Positions 55,417 to 62,102 of a stretch of 64,000 nucleotides of DNA are shown here, piece after piece. The notes beneath the pieces are model-generated. The model did no database searches. It saw only the letters and a list, made by a program, of their open reading frames with translations, and was not told where the DNA came from. Within the stretch, counting starts at the first letter, position 1. Every line of letters begins with the position of its first letter. Made by a program: the position numbers and the translations under genes. Source of the stretch: Macrococcoides canis (GTDB lineage: Bacteria > Bacillota > Bacilli > Staphylococcales > Staphylococcaceae); assembly GCF_002119805.1 (NCBI RefSeq), contig NZ_CP021059.1:1488001-1552000 (forward strand). The letters run 5' to 3'.

Positions 55417-56340
55417 TCAACCGTTATTTTCAGGGGTGTAGTTAGCTACTAATTTAATTGCCTTTTCTAGGAAGTTTTTAGGAAATTCTTCATAACTCAT
55501 TTTTGCTTTTTCTTCCAATTCTGATAAATATTTTTGTTTACCTTCATCTTCATAAACAAGCTCATGCATTTCATCCAGCATTGCTAAACGTTCTTTTTCT
55601 TCTTCTTCCGCTTTATCTACACCAACTTCAGCCCAATTGTATAAATCGTGCCCTGTTTCTTTGTTGATACGGAAAGGTTCTTTAAATAAGTTACTGTTAT
55701 CTTTTGTGGCTGTCGCTACGTTCTTCATGTCTAGTCTTAGAACGACTGCGAATTCATATTCTAATGAATCTTTTTGTTCCGTCTTAAGTCCTAATTTCAC
55801 AACTTCCATTTTTCCTAACTCGTCTGCCTGCATGGCATAATCTTGTTTAGTCCTACCTGTTGCGATTGTGTGTATACCACTTTCAACTAAAAGTTTTAGA
55901 AATTGTTCTTCTAAAGGTTTGACCTTTCTCCAATCTTGAAACCTCCCTCCATAATCTTGTTGGACATCGAGGATTCCACCTAGACCACTCCATGCGTGAG
56001 TGATACTATCTACAATCACAACTTCAACGCCTGCATCCTTACATTCTTTAAATGCTTGTTCGTATCGTTCTACTGTAAAAGGTGCTTGTAGATCATAATG
56101 TAGAAACTCGCCGATTTTCGTTTCTGCAATAGTATTGTCTGCGTATAATAATGAACGTTCATGTTCAGTATCTATAATCGCTACCTTTTCCCATTGTTCT
56201 TCTTTAGATAAATCGGGATACATCTTTTCAACTATCCCAATCGCAATCATTAATGCAGATAAGGTTTTCCCACTTCCTGATGGTCCTGTTAAGAGTATGG
56301 GTATCTTTATTTTTTGACGTTTTGCTTTTTTTAATGCCAT
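55417..56340 (-). CDS. RecA-like phage ATPase (AAA_24/Sak4-type)
   Basis: 307 residues. Walker A GPSGSGKT at 19-26, then VAIIDTEHERSLLYAD and EVVIVDSITHAWSG (Walker B). The pattern matches phage nucleotide-binding proteins annotated AAA_24, related to Sak4 recombinases, and the neighbouring DUF669 gene supports a single-strand annealing or recombination module. ATG 56340 with GAGGAGGGAAAATAAG is chosen. Exact activity is not proven. Confidence 0.8.
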   Translation of the reverse strand: MALKKAKRQKIKIPILLTGPSGSGKTLSALMIAIGIVEKMYPDLSKEEQWEKVAIIDTEHERSLLYADNTIAETKIGEFLHYDLQAPFTVERYEQAFKECKDAGVEVVIVDSITHAWSGLGGILDVQQDYGGRFQDWRKVKPLEEQFLKLLVESGIHTIATGRTKQDYAMQADELGKMEVVKLGLKTEQKDSLEYEFAVVLRLDMKNVATATKDNSNLFKEPFRINKETGHDLYNWAEVGVDKAEEEEKERLAMLDEMHELVYEDEGKQKYLSELEEKAKMSYEEFPKNFLEKAIKLVANYTPENNG

Positions 56341-56341
56341 C

Positions 56342-56614
56342 TTATTTTCCCTCCTCGTTATTAAGTTCTGATACATCAAGCAATTTATGTTCATACTCTG
56401 TAACTTCTGTGTGTTGCCATATATCATGCGTTTCTAGTGAAGGTTGGTTATCTCCTTCACCGAAACCTTTAAATAACTTTGCGTCCTGTCTCGACGTGCT
56501 ATATTGCGTTTTATAATCACTATATGAACCAACGAATAACGTAGGCTCTACACCTTTAAGTGAGTAATAGTACGAAACTTTCGGCGTTGTGGAATACTTG
56601 CTACCTCGCTCCAT
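56342..56614 (-). CDS. Phage protein of 90 residues, unknown
   Basis: Soluble: MERGSKYSTTPKVSYYYSLK, then DAKLFKGFGEGDNQPSLETH. No family recognised. Lies tightly between the helicase and the RecA-like gene (one-base gap on each side), so likely co-translated. May aid recombination. Confidence 0.65.
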   Translation of the reverse strand: MERGSKYSTTPKVSYYYSLKGVEPTLFVGSYSDYKTQYSTSRQDAKLFKGFGEGDNQPSLETHDIWQHTEVTEYEHKLLDVSELNNEEGK

Positions 56615-57915
56615 TACGTCTCCCCCTCAATAAATTCATTAAATAGTTGTTCAGTGAAATCTTTCTTATCTTCTAAAGCCTGGTACACATTCATCTCAAC
56701 CGTGCCTTTTGTTTTCAGTTGGTACACTGTTAAGCGTTTCTTCATACCTACACGCTGCGCGCGTCCTAGCGCCTGTACGTAATCCTGGTACGAATACGTT
56801 GGCGTATAAATCACACATAGTGAGTTGTATTGAAGTTCAATTCCTGAACCTCCTGCTTGATACTGCACGATGGTAATACTGTTTTTTAAGTCATCCCACG
56901 TTTCGTGATCAGGTATTGACTTCTCCTGTCCACTCACTTCAAAGATGGTCTTACCTAACTTTTCAGCTAGCGCCTTTATATCGTCTTTCTCTTTTGTAAA
57001 GTGGTAGAACACAAGTACATTCTCATCTGTTCCATCAAGTAACATTTCAAGCCACTCTAACTTTTTAGCTTGATTGGTGTGATACCTAAGTCCTGCTTGT
57101 AGTTTTGGTTGCGTATCAAATAGTATGATTTCTTCGTTACCTTTATCATCTTTAGTTTTTAACACTCTATCTTTCATTACAGTCTTATACGTTTTACTCA
57201 TTGGTAGATGGACCTGTTCAAACTGTATTTCTGGTAAATCATGAAAATAGTCTGTCGGTCGTTCTACAGTGAACGAGTTGAACCACTGCTTTAATACGTC
57301 CTGTTTGATATATCCTGTTATTACCGGATATTGCTGTCCGTTTCCTTTACGCTTCATTTCTTTAATAGCGTAATCACGTTCAAACTGCGTTTTATTTTTA
57401 ACGTAACCATTGATGATGAAGTAGTTCATGCTATCTCCCCAACCATTTGACATTGGTGTGGCACTTAACATGCACCAACCTGTACTATGATCAATGAGCT
57501 TTCTTGCGAATTTACCTGTATTACTTGTAGGATTTTTAATCGCCTGGCATTCATCGAATATGACGTACATGTTCTTGTACTCCTGCCATACGTCTTTTTG
57601 TCGTAACTTGCCATAACTTAACGTGACGTAATCTATTGTTATGTCATATCTTTCTTCAACAAATTTAATTTCTCTATCCCAACCACCCTCTAAAATCTTG
57701 ACTGGGGGTGCTACGATAAGAAGTGGCTCTCCTTCGTTGTGCTTCATGTAATGATGTAAACTGATTAATGTTTTACCACTTGAAGTGCCTAATGCATAAA
57801 GTACGTTCTTATTCGCTTCTTTAATCACTTCTGCTTGCGTTGGCTTAAGAATGAGTTTTGATGATACCGTTTCGAGTAAGTTCGAATTCAACTTCATCGA
57901 CGCTTGTTGCGACAA
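56614..57915 (-). CDS. SNF2/DEAD-type phage helicase
   Basis: About 433 residues with all SF2 motifs: LGTSSGKT (motif I), FDECQA (II), MLSATPMSN (III), then VLVFYHFTKEKDD, IVQYQAGGSGIELQ (V) and QALGRAQRVGMKK (VI). TTG 57915 follows GGAGGTGTCGCAC and is the likely start; a GTG three codons earlier lies in the ribosome site. It overlaps the VRR-NUC gene. Common in phages of Bacillota, where it pairs with VRR-NUC. Confidence 0.88.
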   Translation of the reverse strand: MSQQASMKLNSNLLETVSSKLILKPTQAEVIKEANKNVLYALGTSSGKTLISLHHYMKHNEGEPLLIVAPPVKILEGGWDREIKFVEERYDITIDYVTLSYGKLRQKDVWQEYKNMYVIFDECQAIKNPTSNTGKFARKLIDHSTGWCMLSATPMSNGWGDSMNYFIINGYVKNKTQFERDYAIKEMKRKGNGQQYPVITGYIKQDVLKQWFNSFTVERPTDYFHDLPEIQFEQVHLPMSKTYKTVMKDRVLKTKDDKGNEEIILFDTQPKLQAGLRYHTNQAKKLEWLEMLLDGTDENVLVFYHFTKEKDDIKALAEKLGKTIFEVSGQEKSIPDHETWDDLKNSITIVQYQAGGSGIELQYNSLCVIYTPTYSYQDYVQALGRAQRVGMKKRLTVYQLKTKGTVEMNVYQALEDKKDFTEQLFNEFIEGET

Positions 57916-58156
57916 GTGCGACACCTCCAGCCATATTTATTAAGTCTATGTTTGCTTGCTGTAATGGTGCGATGACGCCACCTTTCGGACGTTTAACTTC
58001 AACTGCTACAAATCTTCCATTTACACAAGCTAAGATGTCAGGTACACCAGCACGTTGAAATTGACTGCCACCATGAACCTTAAACACCCAACTGTTTTCA
58101 AATGATTTTAAGTAATCAATAATCGCTCTTTCAATCTTCTTCTCAACATTACTCAT
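57845..58156 (-). CDS. VRR-NUC domain nuclease
   Basis: 103 residues. The metal site appears as GVPDILACVNGRFVAVEVKR (D, E-x-K pattern), then VIAPLQQANIDLINMAGGVALVA. VRR-NUC proteins are junction- or flap-type nucleases. ATG 58156 with ATGGAGGTTACCAGA is chosen. Overlaps the helicase gene by about 70 bases, with the two frames read together. Confidence 0.9.
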   Translation of the reverse strand: MSNVEKKIERAIIDYLKSFENSWVFKVHGGSQFQRAGVPDILACVNGRFVAVEVKRPKGGVIAPLQQANIDLINMAGGVALVATSVDEVEFELTRNGIIKTHS

Positions 58157-58413
58157 TCTGGTAACCTCCATCCGAGCAGGAAACTGCCTACAAGCGTAAG
58201 TTCATCTGTTACTGTCATAAGATATTCATCAAGTGCAGCAAATACATCATCGTTTAAGTAATGCGTATCGTTCATCGAGTAGAATTTATCTTTATAAACG
58301 ACTTCACTGTCCTTATTCGATACGATTTTCAAAGTCCAATGATCATCCATCTTTTCAACAAATTTCGTAAAGCCATGCTTCTTATATGCGAATACTGATT
58401 TTTCGATAATCAT
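58153..58413 (-). CDS. Phage protein of 86 residues, unknown
   Basis: Starts MIIEKSVFAYKKHGFTKFVE and is alpha/beta-like, with NDDVFAALDEYLMTVTDELT. No family recognised. Overlaps the VRR-NUC start by four bases and the previous gene by four, so it is part of a coupled run. Confidence 0.6.
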   Translation of the reverse strand: MIIEKSVFAYKKHGFTKFVEKMDDHWTLKIVSNKDSEVVYKDKFYSMNDTHYLNDDVFAALDEYLMTVTDELTLVGSFLLGWRLPE

Positions 58414-58682
58414 AGAAGCACACCTTCTTTCATGGCCGTCATCATGCGTTCGTATTTTTCGTAAGCTGATTCGTGAGTGTCGCGATCCAAATAAATATTT
58501 AAGTAATCGTTACCTGGATTACCATTACGTTTATATCTTTCATCAAAATGTGTGAAATGGATTGATTGAACAGTTGTGCAATTCTGAATCCACACATCCT
58601 TCACATCATTTTCAATAGCGTACTTATTCAATTCATTTAACATGTATAAAAAATCTGTTTTACAAAATTCAATCTCTTCCAT
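58410..58682 (-). CDS. Phage protein of 90 residues, unknown
   Basis: Acidic and aromatic: MEEIEFCKTDFLYMLNELNK, then HFTHFDERYKRNGNPGNDYL and YEKYERMMTAMKEG. No family recognised. Confidence 0.6.
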   Translation of the reverse strand: MEEIEFCKTDFLYMLNELNKYAIENDVKDVWIQNCTTVQSIHFTHFDERYKRNGNPGNDYLNIYLDRDTHESAYEKYERMMTAMKEGVLL

Positions 58683-58745
58683 AATTTCTCCATTTCCTAC
58701 AGTTGTGAAATGTGCTAGAATAAGAAATGTCTAGTAACTTATTCG

Positions 58746-58771
58746 CACATACTTAACTGTATGTGTTTTTT
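58746..58771 (+). terminator. Plus-strand terminator-like hairpin in a minus-strand run
   Basis: CACATAC and GTATGTG pair with a six-base loop, followed by TTTTTTTATT on the plus strand. All genes nearby read leftward, so it may stop antisense or rightward transcription, or act as a hairpin on the leftward transcript. Confidence 0.5.
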
Positions 58772-58964
58772 ATTTAACGTTTACATATTCCATGAACATT
58801 CTTAATGCTGCTTCGTAGCTTTCACATTTAAAGAGCCTTTCAGATACTTCTTTAGCTTCATCTCTGTAACCGTTTCTTTTTAGTTCTGTTGTTACAATGC
58901 CAGCGAGATTAAAGACGTTGCCATCTTCACCAGTTAGTTGAACTGTTAAATCTGTTTTAGCCAT
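58770..58964 (-). CDS. Conserved phage protein of 64 residues, unknown
   Basis: Starts MAKTDLTVQLTGEDGNVFNL and continues AGIVTTELKRNGYRDEAKEV; a helical end. A common small protein in phages of Bacillota, function unknown. Ribosome site GGAGGAAGAGTAA precedes ATG. Confidence 0.7.
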   Translation of the reverse strand: MAKTDLTVQLTGEDGNVFNLAGIVTTELKRNGYRDEAKEVSERLFKCESYEAALRMFMEYVNVK

Positions 58965-59093
58965 TTACTCTTCCTCCTCATCTTCATCTTCATCATTCGT
59001 AATAATGATGTAACTCTCATCTTCAACAGTTTTACTAAATTCTTCTTCCATCAACTGTCGCCAGCTCTCGTTGTCGTGTATTATCTTCGTCAC
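58965..59093 (-). CDS. Possible 42-residue acidic protein
   Basis: A frame from GTG 59093 (a GTG directly upstream is also possible) to TAA 58965 gives a protein whose end is a long run of Asp and Glu. It overlaps a second small frame by 59 bases. Ribosome site spacing is poor; ATG at codon 16 would be another start. Call is tentative. Confidence 0.35.
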   Translation of the reverse strand: MTKIIHDNESWRQLMEEEFSKTVEDESYIIITNDEDEDEEEE

Positions 59094-59145
59094 CACCTTT
59101 CAAAAAGCTACCTGGGCCTGCACCACCCGAATAACTTAATCTCAT
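59035..59145 (-). CDS. Possible 36-residue protein
   Basis: ATG 59145 follows GAAGGTGGTGGAGAC. The peptide starts MRLSYSGGAGPGSFLKGGD, glycine-rich, then basic. No family recognised. The ribosome site supports it, but the frame is short and overlaps the acidic frame. Confidence 0.45.
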   Translation of the reverse strand: MRLSYSGGAGPGSFLKGGDEDNTRQRELATVDGRRI

Positions 59146-59158
59146 GTCTCCACCACCT

Positions 59159-59332
59159 TCAACGAATATACTGAAACTTAATCACACCACCTGTATCATC
59201 AAATCGCTTATGCACTACTCGTATATCTTCGTGCTTCGTATAATATTTCAAATCACTTTTATATCGCTTTATCTGACCTTTCGTGTAAGTCAGAACGATG
59301 ATGTGACTGATTTTATTTATCGGCTTCGACAA
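59159..59332 (-). CDS. 57-residue basic protein, unknown
   Basis: Frame from TTG 59332 (or GTG 59338) overlaps the end of the membrane-protein gene. The product is basic with YTKGQIKRYKSDLKYYTKHE and ends QYIR. No clear ribosome site, but coding composition and coupling position support it. Confidence 0.5.
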   Translation of the reverse strand: MSKPINKISHIIVLTYTKGQIKRYKSDLKYYTKHEDIRVVHKRFDDTGGVIKFQYIR

Positions 59333-59480
59333 AGTCACTATTGATTACGAATAGTAGTGCTGCACATGATAATGCGATGAATAAGCCTATAGTTTCGTAA
59401 GGTGTGAGATGCTCTCTTACTAATGTGATGATGTATGAAATAGCGAGTAGTACAGTTGATGTTGCTGTGAAAAGTTTCAT
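59313..59480 (-). CDS. 55-residue membrane protein with two helices, unknown
   Basis: ATG 59480 has ACAGGAGGTAACAGGG before it. Two hydrophobic segments (FTATSTVLLAISYIITLV and TIGLFIALSCAALLFVIN) with a polar loop. Overlaps nothing upstream and is translated six bases after the 35-residue ORF. Could be an early membrane protein. Function unknown. Confidence 0.7.
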   Translation of the reverse strand: MKLFTATSTVLLAISYIITLVREHLTPYETIGLFIALSCAALLFVINSDFVEADK

Positions 59481-59485
59481 CCCTG

Positions 59486-59593
59486 TTACCTCCTGTTAAT
59501 TATTCGACTTATTTGTTCCCGGATTTCTTTAGGTACTTTCACTTTCGCTGGATCAATTACGTTCCCGTCTTTGTCGTAACAAGTAACTTTCAT
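59486..59593 (-). CDS. 35-residue protein, unknown
   Basis: ATG 59593 follows AAGGAGGTCTACAC. The peptide starts MKVTCYDKDGNVIDPAKVKV and ends in a basic helix. Its stop overlaps the ribosome site of the next gene. No family recognised. Confidence 0.6.
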   Translation of the reverse strand: MKVTCYDKDGNVIDPAKVKVPKEIREQISRIINRR

Positions 59594-59605
59594 GTGTAGA
59601 CCTCC

Positions 59606-60400
59606 TTAAGCGATTTCTGAATTTCGCATATCTTTAATAAATTGAATTGCTCTATCTACATCACGTCGTTTAATGTGATTGTTAGGTGCATTACCTTTCA
59701 TACCGAGATGCTTCTTAGTAGCAACTAATATTTTTGATTTAGCTTTGCCAATGTCATAACGACGTTGTTCTTTTAAACGTTTGTTGTGTTGTGCTAATTC
59801 GTAAATATCTGTAGTTGCGACATCTTCTAGTGTTAGTTGTGTTCCATTTGCATCCACATATTTTTCAGCTTTATCTTTTACCATGTATTTAATTGCTGTA
59901 ATATCCTGTGGAGTAACGTATTCTCCTGTAAGAGTTTGTTTGATTTCTTTTAGTTCGTTCGATGTCTGCGTATTGTAATCAAGTTGTAAATTACTCACTT
60001 TTGCAATCTGTTCTACTAACATCGTTAATATTTCAGGATTGTTAATCATTTCAGTTGCTGTCGCTTTAGTGATGTACATTCCTTTGTTTCTGATTTGTGG
60101 TACAAGTTCATCGAATACCCACACTTCAAATTTTTCAGCTTCGGGTAATTTAGATTTAGTGATTAATCTGTACAAGTTACCTTCGCTTATAAATTTTTTA
60201 CTTTGTTTTCTACCCATCGAATCTATGACGTCGTAAAACACGACCCCATTTTCTTTTGTGTGTTTATTGATTGCATCACGTGGATTTGAATATCCTAATT
60301 TACTTGCAACCTCAATCGCAGGAAAGAAAGCTTTATCTTCGTGATTTAAAATTTGTAACTCCCCAAATTGCGAATTATTGAATACTTGTAATTCGTTCAT
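59606..60400 (-). CDS. Phage antirepressor (Bro-N with C-terminal ORF6C domain)
   Basis: 264 residues. The N-terminal 110 residues form a Bro-N domain (FPAIEVASKLGYSNPRDAIN, FISEGNLYRLITKSKLPEAEKFEVWVFDELVPQIR). The C-terminal part (EQRRYDIGKAKSKILVATKKHLGMKG) matches ORF6C. Antirepressors of this kind counter CI-like repressors or regulate early genes. Located just after the Cro-like gene in the early transcript. Confidence 0.9.
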   Translation of the reverse strand: MNELQVFNNSQFGELQILNHEDKAFFPAIEVASKLGYSNPRDAINKHTKENGVVFYDVIDSMGRKQSKKFISEGNLYRLITKSKLPEAEKFEVWVFDELVPQIRNKGMYITKATATEMINNPEILTMLVEQIAKVSNLQLDYNTQTSNELKEIKQTLTGEYVTPQDITAIKYMVKDKAEKYVDANGTQLTLEDVATTDIYELAQHNKRLKEQRRYDIGKAKSKILVATKKHLGMKGNAPNNHIKRRDVDRAIQFIKDMRNSEIA

Positions 60401-60414
60401 ATTTAATCTCCTTT

Positions 60415-60645
60415 CTAGCTCACTTCTTCAAACTCTAAGTTAAACTTAGATGTGTTCGCAAAAAAAATAATTTCGTCGGGTTTGCAACCAAAAATAATAC
60501 TTAGTTGAATGACCGACTTAACCCTGAACATAGAATTATCCTGTTCCCAAGAGTTATAAGTAACTTCTGAAACACCTAGCTTTTCAGCTACTTGTTTCTG
60601 TGTCAACCCTAAATCGGCACGCCACGCTTTTATTGTTTTCTTCAT
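60415..60645 (-). CDS. Cro-like HTH protein
   Basis: 76 residues with an HTH_3 domain: LGLTQKQVAEKLGVSEVTYNSWEQ. It is the first gene of the leftward transcript and faces the CI-like gene across the operator region. The C-terminal tail contains sequence overlapping a third operator-like palindrome at the DNA level. Probably represses the CI promoter in lytic growth. Confidence 0.85.
   Translation of the reverse strand: MKKTIKAWRADLGLTQKQVAEKLGVSEVTYNSWEQDNSMFRVKSVIQLSIIFGCKPDEIIFFANTSKFNLEFEEVS
60435..60449. promoter_or_regulatory. Operator-like palindrome inside the cro-like gene
   Basis: CTAAGTTAAACTTAG is a near-perfect palindrome matching the half site CTAAG/CTTAG of the main operator. 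It lies in the 3' end of the cro-like coding region, about 235 bases from the main operator, so a loop between bound repressors is conceivable. Confidence 0.5.
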
Positions 60646-60676
60646 TTTCTCGCCTCCTTTTTTTGAAGTTAACTCT

Positions 60677-60706
60677 ATAATATCCTAAGTAAAACTTAGT
60701 TGTCAA
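60677..60706 (-). promoter_or_regulatory. Leftward early promoter (cro side)
   Basis: TTGACA (60701-60706) and TATTAT (60677-60682) on the minus strand with an 18-base spacer. The operator palindrome fills the spacer, so bound repressor should block it. Confidence 0.75.
60685..60699. promoter_or_regulatory. Main operator, CTAAGTAAAACTTAG
   Basis: Inverted repeat CTAAGT-aaa-ACTTAG, located between the -35 and -10 of the leftward promoter. Its half sites recur in the two other palindromes near the switch. Confidence 0.75.
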
Positions 60707-60748
60707 TAAAAAAATTTTAGTTTTATTAAATTTATTTTTACTTTCTTA

Positions 60749-60776
60749 TTGAAACTTAAATTAATTTAAGTATAAT
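60749..60776 (+). promoter_or_regulatory. Rightward repressor promoter with overlapping palindrome
   Basis: TTGAAA (60749-60754) and TATAAT (60771-60776) with a 16-base spacer. The spacer contains the perfect 18-base palindrome ACTTAAATTAATTTAAGT (60754-60771), so the repressor or the Cro-like protein could control the repressor gene here. Confidence 0.7.
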
Positions 60777-60799
60777 AATAAGTATAGGAGGTGTTAATA

Positions 60800-61441
60800 A
60801 TGAGTTTCGCTACAACTATCAAAAGAATACGATTAGAGAAAAAGATGAATAAAACGCAGTTTGCTAAATTACTAGGCGTGAGCGATGCAATGATTCATCA
60901 TTGGGAAAAAGGTACAAATGAACCTAGAATGGGCAGAATTCAAAATATTTCTGAAATACTTAATGTACCACTAAGTGAATTATTAGATTTCGAGAACGAA
61001 GTTCAAAGTATTGAATTATCAACTGAAGAGACTGACATCGACTATTTCGGGAAAGTATCTGCTGGTAATTTCGAGAATGTTTCTATTGATGAAGGAACAT
61101 TGAAAGTGCCATCTTCAATATTTAGGAGTTATAAGCCTGAAGAATGCATAGGTCTTCAAGTTAATGGCGATTCGATGAATAAAGTTTTGGCAAATGGCAG
61201 TTATATAGTAGTAGTAGATTATAGAAGAACTGCTAACTATACTTTAAATACGAACGATATTTTAGTTTTGCGAGTTGGTAATGAATATACAGTGAAGCGC
61301 GTGAGAAAAACAGAAACTAAAATCCATTTAGACCCTGTATCGTTTTCAGATGAATTTAAAACAAACACATTCGACATCGACTCAGAAGACACGATTGAAG
61401 TTGTAGGAAAAGTGATATATAACTATCAGATATTCGATTGA
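60800..61441 (+). CDS. CI-like phage repressor with S24 (LexA-type) self-cleavage domain
   Basis: 213 residues. N-terminal HTH_3 (MNKTQFAKLLGVSDAMIHHWEKG) binds the operators. The C-terminal S24 domain has the cleavage site SAG (A88-G89), the serine S125 (NGDSMNK) and the lysine K166 (TVKRV). Self-cleavage stimulated by RecA on DNA damage is expected, so the prophage should be SOS-inducible. ATG 60800 follows AGGAGGTGTTAATA; the GTG nine bases upstream is in the ribosome site. Confidence 0.92.
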   Translation: MSFATTIKRIRLEKKMNKTQFAKLLGVSDAMIHHWEKGTNEPRMGRIQNISEILNVPLSELLDFENEVQSIELSTEETDIDYFGKVSAGNFENVSIDEGTLKVPSSIFRSYKPEECIGLQVNGDSMNKVLANGSYIVVVDYRRTANYTLNTNDILVLRVGNEYTVKRVRKTETKIHLDPVSFSDEFKTNTFDIDSEDTIEVVGKVIYNYQIFD

Positions 61442-61503
61442 AGAGGGTTCCCTCCCTCTCAATCTTTATCATAAATATAAATTTAAATAAAGGAGATGTA
61501 AGG

Positions 61504-62034
61504 ATGGCTAAGAAAGAAACTTATTATGATGCGAATGGTAATCCTGTTCAAGTCAAAAAGAAACGTAACCCACTTTTAATTGGATGTGGAGGGTTGTTGT
61601 TATTATTAATTCTTCTTGGAGCATGTGCTGCTGCTTTAGGTGGTAACAGTAATGATGCAACAAAAGATACAAAGACAACAACGACTACGACAGATAAAAA
61701 AGAAGCAACAACAGAAGAAAAGGAAGATAATGCAACAGCACAACAGAAAGCAGCATTAGCTAAAGCTGAAACTTATAGCGATATGATGCACATGAGTAAA
61801 AAAGGTATCTACAATCAATTAACGTCTGAAGCTGATAAATTTAAGCCTGAAGATGCTCAATACGCAGTAGACAACTTAAAAGCTGATTACAAAGAGAACG
61901 CTTTAAAGAAAGCTGAATCATATCAAAAAGACCAAAACATGAGCGCTGATGCTATTCTTACACAGTTAACTTCTGAAATTGAAGGTTTTACTCAAGAAGA
62001 AGCGCAATACGCTGTAGATAATTTATCGAAGTAA
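61504..62034 (+). CDS. Ltp-like superinfection-exclusion lipoprotein
   Basis: 176 residues. Basic N-terminus, hydrophobic segment with lipobox LGAC (C41), Thr-rich linker, then two similar helical repeats (about 82-130 and 131-176) each ending in EDAQYAVDNLK or EEAQYAVDNLSK. These are Ltp (host-cell-surface-exposed lipoprotein) repeats. Ltp of Streptococcus thermophilus phage TP-J34 blocks DNA injection by related phages, acting on the tape measure. It is placed between repressor and integrase, as in TP-J34. ATG 61504 has AAAGGAGATGTAAGG. Confidence 0.85.
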   Translation: MAKKETYYDANGNPVQVKKKRNPLLIGCGGLLLLLILLGACAAALGGNSNDATKDTKTTTTTTDKKEATTEEKEDNATAQQKAALAKAETYSDMMHMSKKGIYNQLTSEADKFKPEDAQYAVDNLKADYKENALKKAESYQKDQNMSADAILTQLTSEIEGFTQEEAQYAVDNLSK

Positions 62035-62043
62035 AAATTGAAT

Positions 62044-62076
62044 AATAAGGGTGTCTTTGTCATACCCTTATTTTTT
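62044..62076 (+). terminator. Terminator after the Ltp-like gene
   Basis: AATAAGGGT and ACCCTTATT pair with an 11-base loop and are followed by TTTTTTAT. It separates the repressor/Ltp transcript from the integrase gene. Confidence 0.85.
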
Positions 62077-62102
62077 ATACACTTTTTTAGGAGGTCACAC
62101 TT

